A stretch of DNA of 64,000 nt from NCBI GenBank assembly GCA_023055425.1, contig JALGPY010000002.1, positions 47,949,321 through 48,013,320 of the forward strand, in the 5' to 3' direction. The DNA comes from Linanthus parryae (taxonomy: Eukaryota > Streptophyta > Magnoliopsida > Ericales > Polemoniaceae). The first letter of the stretch is position 1. Each line of letters starts with the position of its first letter. The notes under the pieces were generated by a model. The model saw only the letters and a program-made list of their open reading frames with translations. It made no database searches and was not told the origin of the DNA. Below, piece after piece: positions 11,866-24,846 of this stretch. Position numbers and translations under genes: made by a program.

Positions 11866-12072
11866 TCAACCGGAGAACTTCTTGGCTTTCCCCATTGTTA
11901 CAGCACCGCTTTGAGAGGAAGTTTTCAAATCCCTTTGCTCAGTGTAGTCTAAAGGAACAGATGGGGCCATAATATTGACCCCAATTTCCACACATATCAA
12001 TCCCAAGATGATACTTGGAATCAATCTGATGTCCAAATAACGCTCTAGATCAGCTCTAATCAATGCTAACGA
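11866..12072 (-). pseudogene. Possible C-terminal exon of an unrecognised membrane-associated protein
   Basis: On the minus strand a 68-codon frame begins just after a TAG that could be the AG of a splice acceptor (12075-12073) and ends at TGA 11868-11866. It reads SLALIRADLERYLDIRLIPS and continues into a hydrophobic stretch (IILGLICVEIGVNIMAP) that could span a membrane. It then has a polar tail ending KKFSG. Composition is more protein-like than the neighbouring frames, and no copy exists in the other repeats here. I do not recognise the family. The upstream GC-richer tract (12170-12530) has no matching frame that I can join to it. It may equally be fortuitous. Confidence 0.25.
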
Positions 12073-12169
12073 CTATCTTGTGCTTGGACTTCATATTAAA
12101 GAATGACTAACCGGGATGAAGATTTCCAACTTCAAACCACATAAAAGATGAACGCTTAATCACAATCCC

Positions 12170-12530
12170 GACCCCGGACCACTAGATCGCCGGGAAATCT
12201 CGTTTCACCCGTCAATTGTCCGGCAACGCCTGAACCCAGATTCAGATCGGAACTCCTGATGATAAAAGCAACCAACCAACGAACCCTGATCGAGATACAT
12301 GGGTTCGCCCAGGGGCATCGGTGCTGAGTCAGGCGAGGGGCAGCGGCACTGGTTCAGGCGAGAGGAGGAGATACATGGGTTTGCCGAGGGGCGGTAGCGC
12401 TGGTTCAGGCGGCGGCGGTGCTCAGAAGGGATATGGCAGTGGTGGTTGTTGTGGAGAGGGTGTGCGACAACCCGCGATCGCCAAGCCTTTCGTTCTGGAC
12501 CAGAGACCTCTGCAGGGCGATGCTCAAAGT
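12170..12530. other. GC-rich tract with degenerate direct repeats
   Basis: This tract is far richer in G and C than its surroundings. It contains two or three degenerate copies of a block starting ATACATGGGTT and continuing with AGGGGC and GGTTCAGGCG. Frames here are glycine/arginine-rich without a recognised domain. It could be the remnant of a gene 5' end or of a transposon. Confidence 0.3.
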
Positions 12531-12539
12531 GTCGGTGGA

Positions 12540-15500
12540 AGTCATAAGCTTAACATCCATATATTACAATACTATTAAACATTACATAAGTCTTAAAGTC
12601 TTACACACGTCATAAAGTACTACTACACTATATTTAGACAAGCTACTTGTAATGTCGTCACTCTAAGTGAGCCTCAAGAACCGCAGTTTTCTAAAAGTCA
12701 GCAGTAAAATACTGATTGAGAAACACCAAAAAATGTAAAACTAGAAGAGAGATAAATCTATAATAATTTATCAAAACACAGCGGATGTAAAGCACAGTGG
12801 AAATATTAGACTTTTCCAAACTCTTATTGCATTTCCAAATATTTTCCAATAACTAATGTTTAGCTCATAGACAAAATTCAATTATGAAAATTTCCAATCC
12901 ATCTTAATACCCGACTCCATATTAAACGTTCAAACCAAAAGTTAACATTTTAATCATGAGTTATATGGGATAAAATCCAATAAATCACATCCAACATATC
13001 CCATGACAAGCTACCAAGACCTTAAGTGTCGACTGCCCCCTAACAGGGTTCTTGCGCCACTAGAGTGAGTACAAGGAGCGAACCCGGGACGAATTGCCCC
13101 CGGGCTAACCAATAAGGGTCGAGTAAATGAAGTCTACAATGACCAAATCAAATTTGTAATAATCCAAATGACGTTCCCCGCACAAGTCTTTCCACTTTAC
13201 GTTATTACGCATTATAATCTTTGTGTGAAAATTTCAAATAGAACATTTCGAAACATAACTAATCTCAAGTAAAACGTGTAAATCATAAAACACATTTTGA
13301 GAAAAATATTAAAAATCATGCTTGGACGCGAAAGAAGCTAGGCACGCAATGCTTGGCATGTATACTCACCTTAATCTTCGAAAAGATAGCACGTACAAGC
13401 TCCTAGAAGTACACGTAACCCTCGTCTACGAATTCGTTGCCTACAATTTACAAGTCTCAATTCACAGGGATGCTACTTCCGAGTAAACAAATGCATGGAT
13501 GTTTGTCTACGTCAGGTACTAAGTTCATCCCAATAATCCCAATTAACTCGCTTTCACGTGCTATACTCACGTGTCGACTACATGCCCTACATGCATATGA
13601 TTCTAAATGTCACTAATGCACATATATTGATGTTCAATGTCACAAATAAGTCACACATAACATTTACAGATTCCAAAAACTAATGTTTTCCAAAAAATGT
13701 GGAAGTACAATTCTGGACAGAATTGTAGCTCTGAATTTAGAGGCATATTTACCATATCAAATCATTTTCTAAAATCATGAAATTAATTTATGATAAACCT
13801 ACAATTGTCTACCCTCAAAAAGTTTAAGGAAATTATGAATAGAAATTACAAAACTCAAGTTACAAAATTAACAAACACTGTTGTACAGAGAATTGTTTGA
13901 CAGAAAGTTTCAGCTTTGAAAGGTGATTCCTACCACTTGGAGAATAGAAATGATGCTCATCTTCTCCATAATTAACCCTCAATGTGTCTAGTTACAAGAA
14001 AAGAAAGAGGAGGTGCCAAAAGTTTCTAAAAAGTGGGTTTTTATAGAAAAATGACAAAGCTGGTCCAGAAGCAGAGTTTCAGATAACATGCAACTTTGAA
14101 TGAGCTTATATCCCTAACCACAAAGGCTATGGAGTTGATTTTTTCTTCAAAATGATACTCTCTGAGTCTAATTTTAAAATATGCAATATATGATAATTCC
14201 AAAGAAATAAAATTTATAGGTAATCCAAGTTTTTCTCAAACTGGTCAAATTGTATCAACATGCAATTTTTCAAAAATCAACAAATATGGTTCTACTAGTA
14301 CAATCAACCTAAGAAGAGTTGATTTCCACTCAAATATCATCACTGTACGCATGAATAAGACTTTTACATTCTCTTAACTCAAATTATCAAAGCTCGACTG
14401 AGATAAAAAGGCAAAGAAGAAGACATTCACAACATGCATGTGGGTTCTAGTGTGAGTTTCATGAAATAGTGTAACTTTTGAAATAAAACACATGATCTAA
14501 CCATGGAGATGATGAATCGAGCATGGAAATGAAGAAAACCAAGATGAAATTTCATCAATCAAAGCTAAACATGGACATGCAAGCATGAATTCAAGACTAG
14601 AAGAAATTTTACTCCAAGATTCAAGAGGATGGTGAGGATAGAAAGTTTACTCAAGTTTTTCATGATTTTGAGGATAGAAAATGAAGTTTTGGTAGAGTTT
14701 TGTGGAGGTCAAGATTCAAAATCGGGAATGGAGTTTATGGAGAGAGAAGAGGGTTTCTTTGAGTGTTCTTGAGAAGAAAAAGATGTCAAAAACATAGAAG
14801 GGGCACCATTCCAAGAAAGTGAAATGACTACCTGAAGAGTAATCTCGATGTGGATCGACTACGAGCCAAAGTGTTGGCTCATCCCATTCCTAAACCACTT
14901 AAGAATCGTCTTTGTGGATTGTTTCTGAGAATTGAGACTCGGTAATCGATAGCTGGCAATATGATTGATGAGAATACGAGACATTGATTGATTGGATTTT
15001 AATTGGATTTCTTTTAAGCAGCATGTTATTTGACACATGCATGATATGTTACATTTTCTGTACTAGCATAGAGCATGTCGCGCAGACACCAGGTCAGCTC
15101 ACTTACACGAGCAACCGCCTTCCCATTGTCTGGGATAAGTCTAGGTGTGGCGGAAGATGAGACAGAATCCCGATACGCGCTAGAAGCCTACGATATGATA
15201 TGAGATGCCTATCATATGACGCATAATGCCTATGGTAAGAGCTAGACGCCTATCAGTAGAGCTAGTAACATGTCAGACGGACTCAGTTGTTTCATTGGAA
15301 GTAAATTACAAGGTGAGACTGGTTATGTTTAATCGAACATGGTTAATACCCCAAGCCTTGTACAGTATGGGTAGAGAAAGCCAGATGCGAGAACTGATTT
15401 TCGTGCACAAGTGTGTGACATCTCAGTGCTCGGGTTGGTGGCCATAAGGGCTACTGGGTCAAGATCTGCATAGTGGTCCTTACAGGATAAGACATGCGCT

Positions 15501-15780
15501 CTGATCAGAGTTCGAACACTATGGCGCATATTTTCCCAGAATAACGCGCGCTTATGAGGAACCATGAGGTGATGAGTAAAATTAGTCCCTGGGATTCCTC
15601 ATCGTCTGAGCCTCATCGATCATAAAGATATGATTGACATTGTATACCCTTAGTACTTTTATCCATGTTGTGGAGAGAGGGGTCGCTGGTGCTACTTTAG
15701 CGTGACACCTTAGGGCTATGGATGATTCGGCCTTCCGGACATTGTTAGGAAAGCACCTGATCCGAATCAAAGCAACGCAA
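12540..15780. mobile_element. Ty3/gypsy-type LTR-like noncoding tract
   Basis: No coding frame longer than about 78 codons occurs. The tract carries phrases that I associate with long plant gypsy LTRs, such as an AGCAGTAAAATACTGATTGAG block near 12700, a CTCACCTTAATCTTCG block near 13367 and a run of TGCCTAT-type repeats near 15195-15250. There is no polymerase sequence. Boundaries, orientation and family are uncertain; this reading is from remembered sequence style, not alignment. It could be two fragments joined near 14860. Confidence 0.35.
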
Positions 15781-16149
15781 GGATGGAAAGGAATATTCTC
15801 ATTGCATCACTCTTTATTGTTTCATTGGGCACACCTACAAGATCTTATGAGATCATGCAGGATATGAATATAATGAAGGAGATGTGGATTCATTGGAACA
15901 TGGCCTACGGGAAACAGAAGGTGCTCCTGATCCACGAGATGACAATCCGAGGAATCTGGGGGATACGAGAGTTATTACTATGCATTGTTTCTTAAAATGG
16001 TAGAGTGCGCCTGCTGATAGCTCATATCGTATGAGTTTAGATTATGGAACTCCCGATTGCAGGAACTCTCACCGGTCACACGCCACGGCCGCGAAGATAC
16101 TTTTTGTAGATGATAGCAGTTGGAGATTGAGGGATACTAGATGAATTGT
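15781..16149. other. Anonymous sequence, no gene seen
   Basis: Short frames only (for example 70 codons at 15783-15995, no recognisable domain). Composition resembles the LTR-like tract to its left. Confidence 0.4.
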
Positions 16150-16700
16150 GATTGAGCAGCCCCACTGTACGAGTGGGAGATCTTAGCAATTGGTGCGCCC
16201 ATGTGGGGTGCCCAATGCAAATGTTACAATCTTATGGGGTTAGCTGCAATGAGGCACGAACTTAAGGGGTTAGTAGCAAAGGCTTAAATCCTAGGGATTT
16301 ATGTGAAAACCTAGGAGAAGTTTTGCCTATATAAGGAGGCATCCTACATAGTAACTAAGTAAAGAATTACTATCCACATTCATTATCAGTTGTAGAGAAC
16401 CCTAGTCTCTCTCTTCAACTAGAATTCAAGAAGGTGGTACATGGGGTGGATCAAAGTGTTCGTCCTAATGATTCACACTAGACCGGTGGGACCAAGATCA
16501 AGGTGCAGACATAGGAAAGCAAGCAACAACAAGATCACAATCCGCCGCTCTAGGAGCTTAGGCGAGGAGGTAAACACATGAATCTTCTGCTATAATTCAT
16601 GTTGTATATCTATGTATGCTTAGATCAGTCCCTTCCTTCAGTGTGGTTTACGCCTCGGTATTATTAGTACCATACGTACTTAACACAAGGCTCTACATAT
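16150..16700 (+). promoter_or_regulatory. Promoter-like or LTR-like segment with a strong TATA box
   Basis: GCCTATATAAGGAGGC near 16325-16341 is a canonical plant TATA context. It is followed by a 5'-leader-like stretch containing GAACCCTAGTCTCTCTC. Upstream are GGGGTTAG direct repeats, and downstream the sequence is GC-richer (CCGCCGCTCTAGGAGC). Nothing coding follows, so this is more likely the promoter portion of an LTR or pararetrovirus-like insertion than a gene promoter. Confidence 0.3.
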
Positions 16701-16779
16701 ACAATTTGGAGGTGAAAAGAGATGAAACTGAGTGAGAAACTTCAGTGGAATACAAGAAATACATATACAATTTCAAAGT

Positions 16780-17850
16780 AAATTATGAAAAATTGGTACT
16801 TATATTGATTATGATTATGCCTAACTTTTCTATATGAATGATTTCTTTAGAAATATAATGAACCACACATAAAATTTATTAAATTACATTAGTTAAAATG
16901 TCCACAATGTAAAAGAAGCCAAATAGTGAACTCGCTATTGTGCCCAAATGGTGAACTCGCTAAAAGCAGCCAAATATAATCTACATCTACATTACATATC
17001 AATGTTAGGAGGTGAATTCGCTATTGTGCCCAAATGTAAAAGCAGCCAAATAGTGAAATAGTTGTATTTTAACTAGTTAAATATAACCCTTGGCAGGAAG
17101 TGCAATAAATAAGTACAATATCTAGGAATATTTAAAACTGAATTCCATTAGATAATGTTATACATGTCTTTATTAACTACTAAAATGCTCAATGTAATTG
17201 ATTTATTTCAAGTAGGATGGTAAGAGAAATGAAGAGTCTTCCTTTACACTAACTAGAAAAATCGCAACTGATTGTATTAAAGTGTCAAACTTTTTTTTTT
17301 AGTATATATTAAAATGAAATTGAATGAGAGAAGGGGTGTTGATCAGTTGAAAAACAATATTTTATTAAAGAAAACCCGACTTCAGTTTATGCGTAGTTTG
17401 TTCTTACAAGAAAGCTTAGGTATAGCCTTTTCTTTTCATAGTAAAGTTAGGCACAAAAGGTTCATAAATTGATTATTATTATGCCTAATTTTTTTCAATA
17501 TCAAATGATTTCTTTAGGAATCTAATGAATGAAAAATTAAATTTATTAAATTAATACATTTACAATTGCCACAATCGTAAAATTTCTATTAATATAATAT
17601 AGGAAATTTAGGAGGTGAAATCATGGTTGTATTGAAAAGGTAAGAGAAGTTGTTCTAATTCGACTATTGAAACTAGTAGTAGTACACTTCATAAGTGTAA
17701 TAAATATAAAAAATATCCGGAAATTTTAAACTAGAAATTTCATCAAATATTATTAAAAAATTTAACATTGCATCAGTGTTCACAAAAAAATAACATGTTA
17801 AAAAAAATTATTGACCTTAAATATGAAGCAATTTTTTACACGCCTAATGA
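16780..17850. repeat. Degenerate tandem duplication, period about 675 bp
   Basis: A block starting TTGATTATGATTATGCCTAA near 16797 is repeated as TTGATTATTATTATGCCTAA near 17470. Downstream, both copies carry ATGATTTCTTTAG, AAATTTATTAAATTA, a GGAGGTGAA phrase and a poorly conserved tail with AAATTTTAAAC/AATTCCAT. The content is noncoding and the source is unknown. Confidence 0.6.
16915..17065. repeat. Short direct repeats around CAGCCAAATAGTGAA
   Basis: The phrases AGCCAAATAGTGAA, CTCGCTATTGTGCCCAAAT and GGTGAATTCGCTATTG recur three times within 150 bp at irregular spacing. They occur only in the first unit of the larger tandem duplication. No inverted ends were seen. Confidence 0.6.
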
Positions 17851-20499
17851 ATAATAATAATAATAATATTAATACTATTTTTTCTTAATTACATCTAGAC
17901 TTAACCATTAACCCACGGCTAACTAGGTATCTTAATTATGTTGTTTTAAATAAAATAACTATTTAAAAAATAAATATTCAATATTTTAGGTATGTTTTCT
18001 ATTGCATGATATTATTTTTAAGGGAAATCTAATAAGATGGGGGTGAGCAGTTGAAAGTTGGAAAAAGCTGCTTACACCTCTTTTCTTTTCTTTCTTGAGG
18101 TCTTAAACCTTTATATATATATATATATATATTCTTTTATTTCAAGAGAGCATATGTAATTTATTTTTTGGTACGATAAATAATCAATTATTCAAAATTT
18201 TACTATGAATGTGACCTCAAAAATATTTAATCACGAAAGAAGCATATTTTTTAAAGTTAAATAAATTATAACTCTATATCACTAACTTTCTATAGATATA
18301 ATGAAACACCCCGAGGACCTCAGTTCTCAGCTAGCACAACCCGCGATAATTCAAAACATAAGTTATCTAAGATAATATCCAACCAAACGTTTGAAAAGAA
18401 TTAAAATAACATTGTTTGCTCAATGATTTTTTTGCTAAATGTAGTAATTTTTTAAAAAGCCACAACTATTAGCCTTTTTTCTTCGTGCATGTGTGTCCCC
18501 CTCCTTATGGATAACATGTGGTTTTTAAAACAAACCATAGTCAAACCACGAAAATTTAATTAGTAAAAAACGAACCATAGTTGAACCACAAAAATATAAT
18601 TAGTAAAAACATAGAAAACAACACTCTACAAAACATAAAATGAATATCGGGCTTTGTAGTTATAAGTTTAAAAGAAATTTTGAGAAAACGCGTAAACAAC
18701 ATCACGCAGCGATTCATTTGTTGATTATTAGTTGAGTTAGAGCACAAACACGACCCAGCATGTATGTTGTATATAGAGAGTTACTTATGCTAGTAGGGAG
18801 CTGCGATGTTTAGATAACAAAAATTTCACCAAGTCTAATTATTTTTGAATAATGTAACTATTATCTTTCAAACATTTATTTTCAAAGTTAATTAACGAAC
18901 CATTTAAGTTTAAGATCATTGCAGGTTGTACTAACGGTGAACCGAGGTCCAACTCCTAAATCAATAGGTTTCATCACCTCGGGCGAATGAAACCAAAAAA
19001 ATATCAGAGTGTTATATATAATGTCTACAATCCATCCCCTAAAAAAAGTATGTCTACAATCTTGGAAGAGGTAATAGCAATTAAATAGTTGTTCTATGTA
19101 ACAGTTGAAATAGTATACTTTATATGAAGCGCAATTAATAAATAAAAATATGATCAAATTAAAACTAAGTTTTACAACAAAATTTTGTGTGAAAAACTAA
19201 TATGTTAAGAAATTTGGTCGTACATTTTATATGAAATCATTTTTATAAACATAAGACTTGACAATAAAAATATTTTTTGTAATTGCACAATGCCATTGCT
19301 TAATCGTTAGATAACGGCTCATAATGAAGAATATTGTTTCATTGAATAAAGATAGTACTTAAGTTAATCGACAATAAATGAAAATTATATAAAATATCTA
19401 CAATATATTGAAAAGGTAAGAACATAAAAATAATTGTTAATTTGAATGTTGATTTTACACACTTCACAAGAAGTGCATATACATGTAAATATTCTCGAAG
19501 TTAAAACTAAATTCCACAAAATGCTTACTAAGAAGAATTAACATGTTCAAAATATTGGCGTACTTTTAATATGATTTTTTTCACTAAAATAATAACTTAT
19601 ATTTATATATATTAATTACACCAGGCCATTGCTACCCCCAAACCTATTCCGACCAAATGTTAAGATTTTACGAAATTCTGACCATATTTTGAAATTTAAG
19701 TTTGCCTGAGTACACACCAGATACGCTTTCTTTGATTTATGTGACAAAATTTGGTCTAGGATATCGTACTTGCTAGTTACTACAGAAGGAAGATAGCACA
19801 ATCCATTCGATGAGAACTGCAACTGGTTTCAAGAATTAGACAAAGAACTGAAGGTGAAGGTCCTAGCTTCTTACATCAACCTAACCGTGAAGAGATAGTC
19901 CAATTTATTCAGAGGAGTACATAGAGGTATTAAAGCGATGCTAATGTTGCGTGCAACACACTTAGAAGAGAATGAGGGAGATAGAGGTTTGTGGATTCTT
20001 TCTTAAGAACACTATGAATGTTCATGAAGAGCTCCAACTTTTGCTATTTTGATATTTCCCACACTATGAGCCTTGAAACATCATCAATTAAGGTGTCATA
20101 TTGGAGAGAATTTGAATTAATAGTTAGAAGTAGGGGTGGGATCATTATAGGGGAGATAGGTGTCTTTTCTAAGACTTTATGCATTTAGAATTTAGGGATA
20201 AATTTCTTTCAAAATTTATTTTCTTCCTCACGACTTGTAGTTATTCTAAATTCACCCTTGTAAGTTCCAGTAATTTCAATTTTCCTACATTTTCATATTA
20301 ATATCCAGGAAATATATTTATAACAAGATCCCTCCCGAAGTTTACAAAATTACATTTGATTCCTTCTTGAAAGCTGGAGATATTACAGATCATGTGCCAG
20401 CTTTCGCTCTATTTCCTCAAATGGATGAGAACTAAAAACATCACTTTTCCTAATAACCAATGGTACTTTGGGAGATACCGATTATTACTTATAGTATCA
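17851..20499. other. AT-rich noncoding stretch, no gene seen
   Basis: It holds a (TA)n microsatellite at 18112-18132 and degenerate repeats of an AACATGTT...TGGTCGTAC/TGGCGTAC block near 19200 and 19535. Scattered short frames exist (for example 68 codons on the minus strand at 19616-19822) without any domain that I recognise. Confidence 0.5.
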
Positions 20500-20892
20500 C
20501 TAGAGTATTGCCCGTGCCCGAGGGCACTATCCCTAAATTGGATAATTTTTTAATTCAGAGTCTTTTTTTAAATGAATTTAGAGGTGTTATTCAAATATTA
20601 TATTTACAAATGTGGTGAAAAAAAGAACAACTTCCAAGTATGGGATGAAAATTATAATGGACGTGAGTATAACTCACAACCTCTCTCCTATTAGTAAGGG
20701 ATGTAGTTGAGAAAAACCTCTCTCCTATTAGTTAGGGATGTCCAAAGAGAGTGGGTAGTTAGGGATGTCCAAGGAGAGTGGGTAGTTAGAGATGTAATAA
20801 GTAGGTGAGATCTAATGGTGGGGAAGAGGTTAATTTAATCTAACGGTTGAAAAGTCATAACTTAGTTAAACCATGCTATTTTATAATATAGA
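20500..20892 (-). mobile_element. Small non-autonomous Helitron
   Basis: On the minus strand the element starts TCTATATTATAAAATAG after an A (20892 downward). It ends with the hairpin GTGCCCTCGGGCAC (20527-20514), ten more bases and CTAG followed by T (20503-20500). A TC start, a 3' hairpin, a CTAG end and insertion between A and T without duplication are Helitron hallmarks. The interior has tandem duplications of CTCTCTCCTATTAGT and of a phrase with GGGATGTCCAA plus GAGAGTGGGTAGTTAG. No helicase is encoded, so it would depend on an autonomous relative. Confidence 0.8.
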
Positions 20893-21412
20893 TATGGCAA
20901 ACTGCCTACGACGCATTTTCTGGTGGATTTTTTAGTCGTCATCTTCCTCGATAACGAGTATTCAAAATTTATTTGATCCATAATTTAATTTCTGGTTCAC
21001 CAATGATTTGGATCCTCTTCAATGCACTTCCCTAGAAAAGTCGCCAATGCTGAAAGTCCGGATTCAAAAGTATGAATTACATAAGGTAGAACCACAACTA
21101 CCAACTGATTACAAACTAACAATCAGTCCCTATTACACACAAGTACGAGAACGGGGAACTAAAAAATATTGACGAATTTGAAAAGATGTATGATGATAAA
21201 ATAACCTCCAATCATAATTTATAAAGGCTAAGAATTGATTCACCAAGTATGGCAACATGGAACGCTTAATTCCGCTATAACGATTCTCCCTCTTCGTGTG
21301 TGCTCTCGATGATAAGAAAAATATATGAATGCTTAAAATGAATTACATCATCCCTATATACATTGCACCAATTATCTCTTTAGTATTCATTGCGTTGATC
21401 AGTTGCTGGCAG
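20893..21412. other. Unique sequence left of Y1, nothing recognised
   Basis: There is no convincing reading frame, repeat or inverted end in this stretch. Homology to the second Y copy begins at about 21413. Confidence 0.4.
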
Positions 21413-22367
21413 ACAACTACTCTTCTCAGCTCAGTTTTCTTCTTGAATCTCTTAACCATTCCGTGATGCCATCCTCCTCAACTGCGCGTTAACCCTTAAC
21501 TCCCATGTTGCACTATCCTGTTTGCTGAATCCTCTTTCCAATGACCAGAAACTTACCCTTGTTCCCACTTTTCACCCAAAAATAGTAGACAGAAGCCCCT
21601 GTATCAACAACATGAAATAATAAAATGCTTAATACATCACATAATTAGCGTCATCACTTGTTGAACGATACATTACTTCATGCAATGCATCATATATTAT
21701 ATTGTTTAGATCTTTATATTTTAATAGCATCTCAATTACTCACAAAGCATGATTTTGTTAGGTTGTTGAGAACTATTGAACGCGCTCGTACACCCTTGTG
21801 AATTCATAATCCATAGCGTCGACGTGCCTACAACTCCAGTATTTCTACTTATTGGTTTTCCTGCTAGGCCGGAGAATCTCCTCAAACTCTAACTGGGTGC
21901 AAGAACGGCTCGGAGACGTACATCTTCCCCCAACCTCCTAGCCATACAAATCAATAATTCAATGATCCACACCGCAACAGTTAGATTTCACCGTGCTAGT
22001 ATACCTTAACTTCCTGAAATCTCAACATGTCTAAAATTTACGTTGTTCCTCTCACTCTGGATGAAAACTAACATTTTCTCTTTCGTACGCCTTGATCCCC
22101 TACATACATACCTCAAGTGGTATCCTTTGAAAATGTTGGTCTTATCTCTAAGTTAATCCGTATTTTCACTCGTGGATGTAACATATCATGGCAGACTTCC
22201 ATTTTGTTTGTGATCTAACATATTAAACAAGTCTTCTATGTCTCATTACTTATTTTATTTAAATCTTTCCCACATGTGTATGTCATGTACGTGTGTGTGT
22301 GAAATAAAATGCAATATACCTACTTATGGTCGTAACATATAAGTTTGTGATTCGATAAGAGAGCTCA

Positions 22368-22553
22368 AGCCCAATATGAATGTGAGGTCCAATAAAAAAG
22401 CTATATTGATCATTGTGATGATGAGCTTGGCCCAACATCTAAAAACCCTAGTGTACGCCGTATGGAATGTAAATATTCAACCTTTAATTTTACTCCCTAT
22501 ATAAACTAACATGGGTTTCAATCTCGCAACAGACGCCGCTTCCATTAGGGTTT
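22368..22553 (+). promoter_or_regulatory. Promoter-like cluster: site II motifs, telo-box, TATA box (Y1)
   Basis: In order there are AAGCCCAA (22368), TTGGCCCAAC (about 22428), the telo-box AAACCCTAG (22443) and a TATA box in CCTATATAAAC (about 22497). A CT/GC-rich leader with an inverted telo-box TAGGGTTT (22546) follows. Site II plus telo-box combinations are known from plant ribosomal-protein and other translation-related promoters. The motifs and spacing are kept in Y2 (45330-45523). That they drive transcription here is inference. Confidence 0.5.
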
Positions 22554-24846
22554 GCAAACGATTCAAGGATTTGAAAAAGGAGCCATATAATCCTCAATCC
22601 GTTCTTAATCTTTTGAATCCTCAATTTTCCCAACTTTGTTTTCAATATCATTCTCGATCTAGTATTGATATTTTTGTCTTGTGACATAAACTCAACTCGA
22701 CAGTAGCAATATGCTATATTCTACTGAATTGGAGTGGGCCAGCAGTCTCGCACATATAGCCCATTCTATGCTGTTTAGGAATTGTGTATCGCTATTATTA
22801 ACTACAATTTCAAAGGTAAGTTAAGCATTATTTGTATGAAATATCTGGATACATACAATTCATCAATTGTAAGCATTCCTTGTCACCCTCAGAATAAAAT
22901 TCAATCAAAACAGTTTTGTTTTAAAATCTTCGTATATTGAATTGTATTTTTAGTGGATTCTTTTGTCAAATTTCTTGGGCTTAATGTGGGATATGGGCAT
23001 TACACAATTCATATGTTGTCAACATTAATTTTAATTAAAATTCGTATTTCTTCAAACCACATAACTAAGAATCAAAAAAGATTTCGCTGTTGCATCATTT
23101 TCACCATTGAACAATTCATGTACTGACAAAACAAACAATATCTTAATTTTTCATAACAGTCAATTGTTACTTATTTCTTTATATTGCTCAAATTCGGAGT
23201 TTGTTCATAGAGTTTGGCTTGATTAACATTGTTCTTATTCTGTCCTTATCATATTTAAGGCTACATGTACTCATATTTTTTCATATGTTAATTTCATTTG
23301 CTTATTAAAAGTGTTTCAATGTATTTTCAATTTATTTAGTTAAATTTTGTATGCCAATTTACTTCAACAAGATGCGTCTATGTTCGTTCTTTGTCAAACC
23401 CTAAAAAATAAGAAAATATGCGTATTTCACCATTTTCTCACATGTGGTTTGTGTGTATATGTCTAAGTACTTAAAGTTTTTTGAGGCAATGGGGAAAAAG
23501 AAATCGACTTTTCTAGTAATAATTTTCTTAAATTACTTACTATGTTATTTTTGTTTCATTTTGCCAGAGATGTCTCCGTATTCAATTATGTCAAAGATTG
23601 AGTAAGATCGTTGATCATAACATTTCATTCACCTGTAAGTGAGTCATCCCTCAGCTTTTTGTGTTGATTTACCTAACATGTCCAGTTTATCAAACTTTGT
23701 CAATAAAACATTGTATTGTTCTCATCTTTTATTCATAATAAGTGAAAATATTTTGACATTATTTTATGACATTAATGTTATATTTTATGTCAAATTAATT
23801 CAAATTCAAATTACTAAATGGTAAAACTTTGTCCGTAAAAAATGATAAACTTTTGGACACAAAACTTTCTTCATAAATAATCTTAGAAAATTAATATTAT
23901 TATCACGAGTGATTTTCACCATTTCTTTTCCTAGAAAAAAAAGAATATTATTACTAAAAATGTATCACGGGTGATTTTCACCATTTTTTCATAGAAAAAA
24001 TTAATATTATTACTAAAGATGTATCATAGATGATTTTCAACATTTTTTTTCCATAAAAAATTCACTACTCGTTAAAATATATTCTCAAGTGACAGTTTTG
24101 CAACAAAAAATGAGTGAATTTCCATAAATACATGATTGAATTCAATTATTTACTTTGATTGACTTGTAAAGTATATATGACTAGCTCTTAAGATATTTTA
24201 TTATTCCTGTGCATATTATTGTTCTTGTCCATCCATTAGCAATGTCGTAAATCATATGAGAGAAGTATAGGAACTATTGTTGATTTTGAATTGTGGTTTC
24301 ACATACTGCTGAAGTTGTTAATATAAAACCCCAAAACGCTGAAATACAAACGTAAGTAACTGTGAGCCATTACTAAATCTAACATGAGATGTTGGTACTA
24401 CCAACCATTCTAATCAAATCCAATAAAATGAACTCTGTGGGAGATGCACCTAGCTGTCATGTGAGCGCATATAACTGGTTGTAAAAATTATGACTGGTGC
24501 TTACCGTTCTTTTTCGGCTGTCCTGTACTTTTTACTGAAATTATGTCCATGTTGACTCACAAAAAGTATGTGTAGATTACTCAACATTAATCTTTAGTTT
24601 AACTAACTTCTTAGTGAATTTACCCGATGTCTAGAAAAAGTGGTCAAAATCGTATTGGAAGAATTTATCAGAACAATTATCAGTGGTAGATATTATTTTA
24701 GGCTACACAAAATCCTATTTTTTTCAAAGGTGAGTTGTGAAGAAAATAAAAATGAGGAGCCTTTTATGAAAGATGATAAATAAATTCGTATACACTTATG
24801 TAGCCTTAAAGGTATGTTTTCTTTAGTAGGATGATTAACATAAAAA

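Noticed and set aside
12540..15780. Intact gypsy element
   Set aside because: No gag, protease, RT or integrase was found in any frame; only LTR-style noncoding sequence.
16325..16430. Endogenous pararetrovirus promoter
   Set aside because: The TATA and leader look suitable, but no coat, movement or polymerase sequence lies nearby. An LTR origin is at least as likely.
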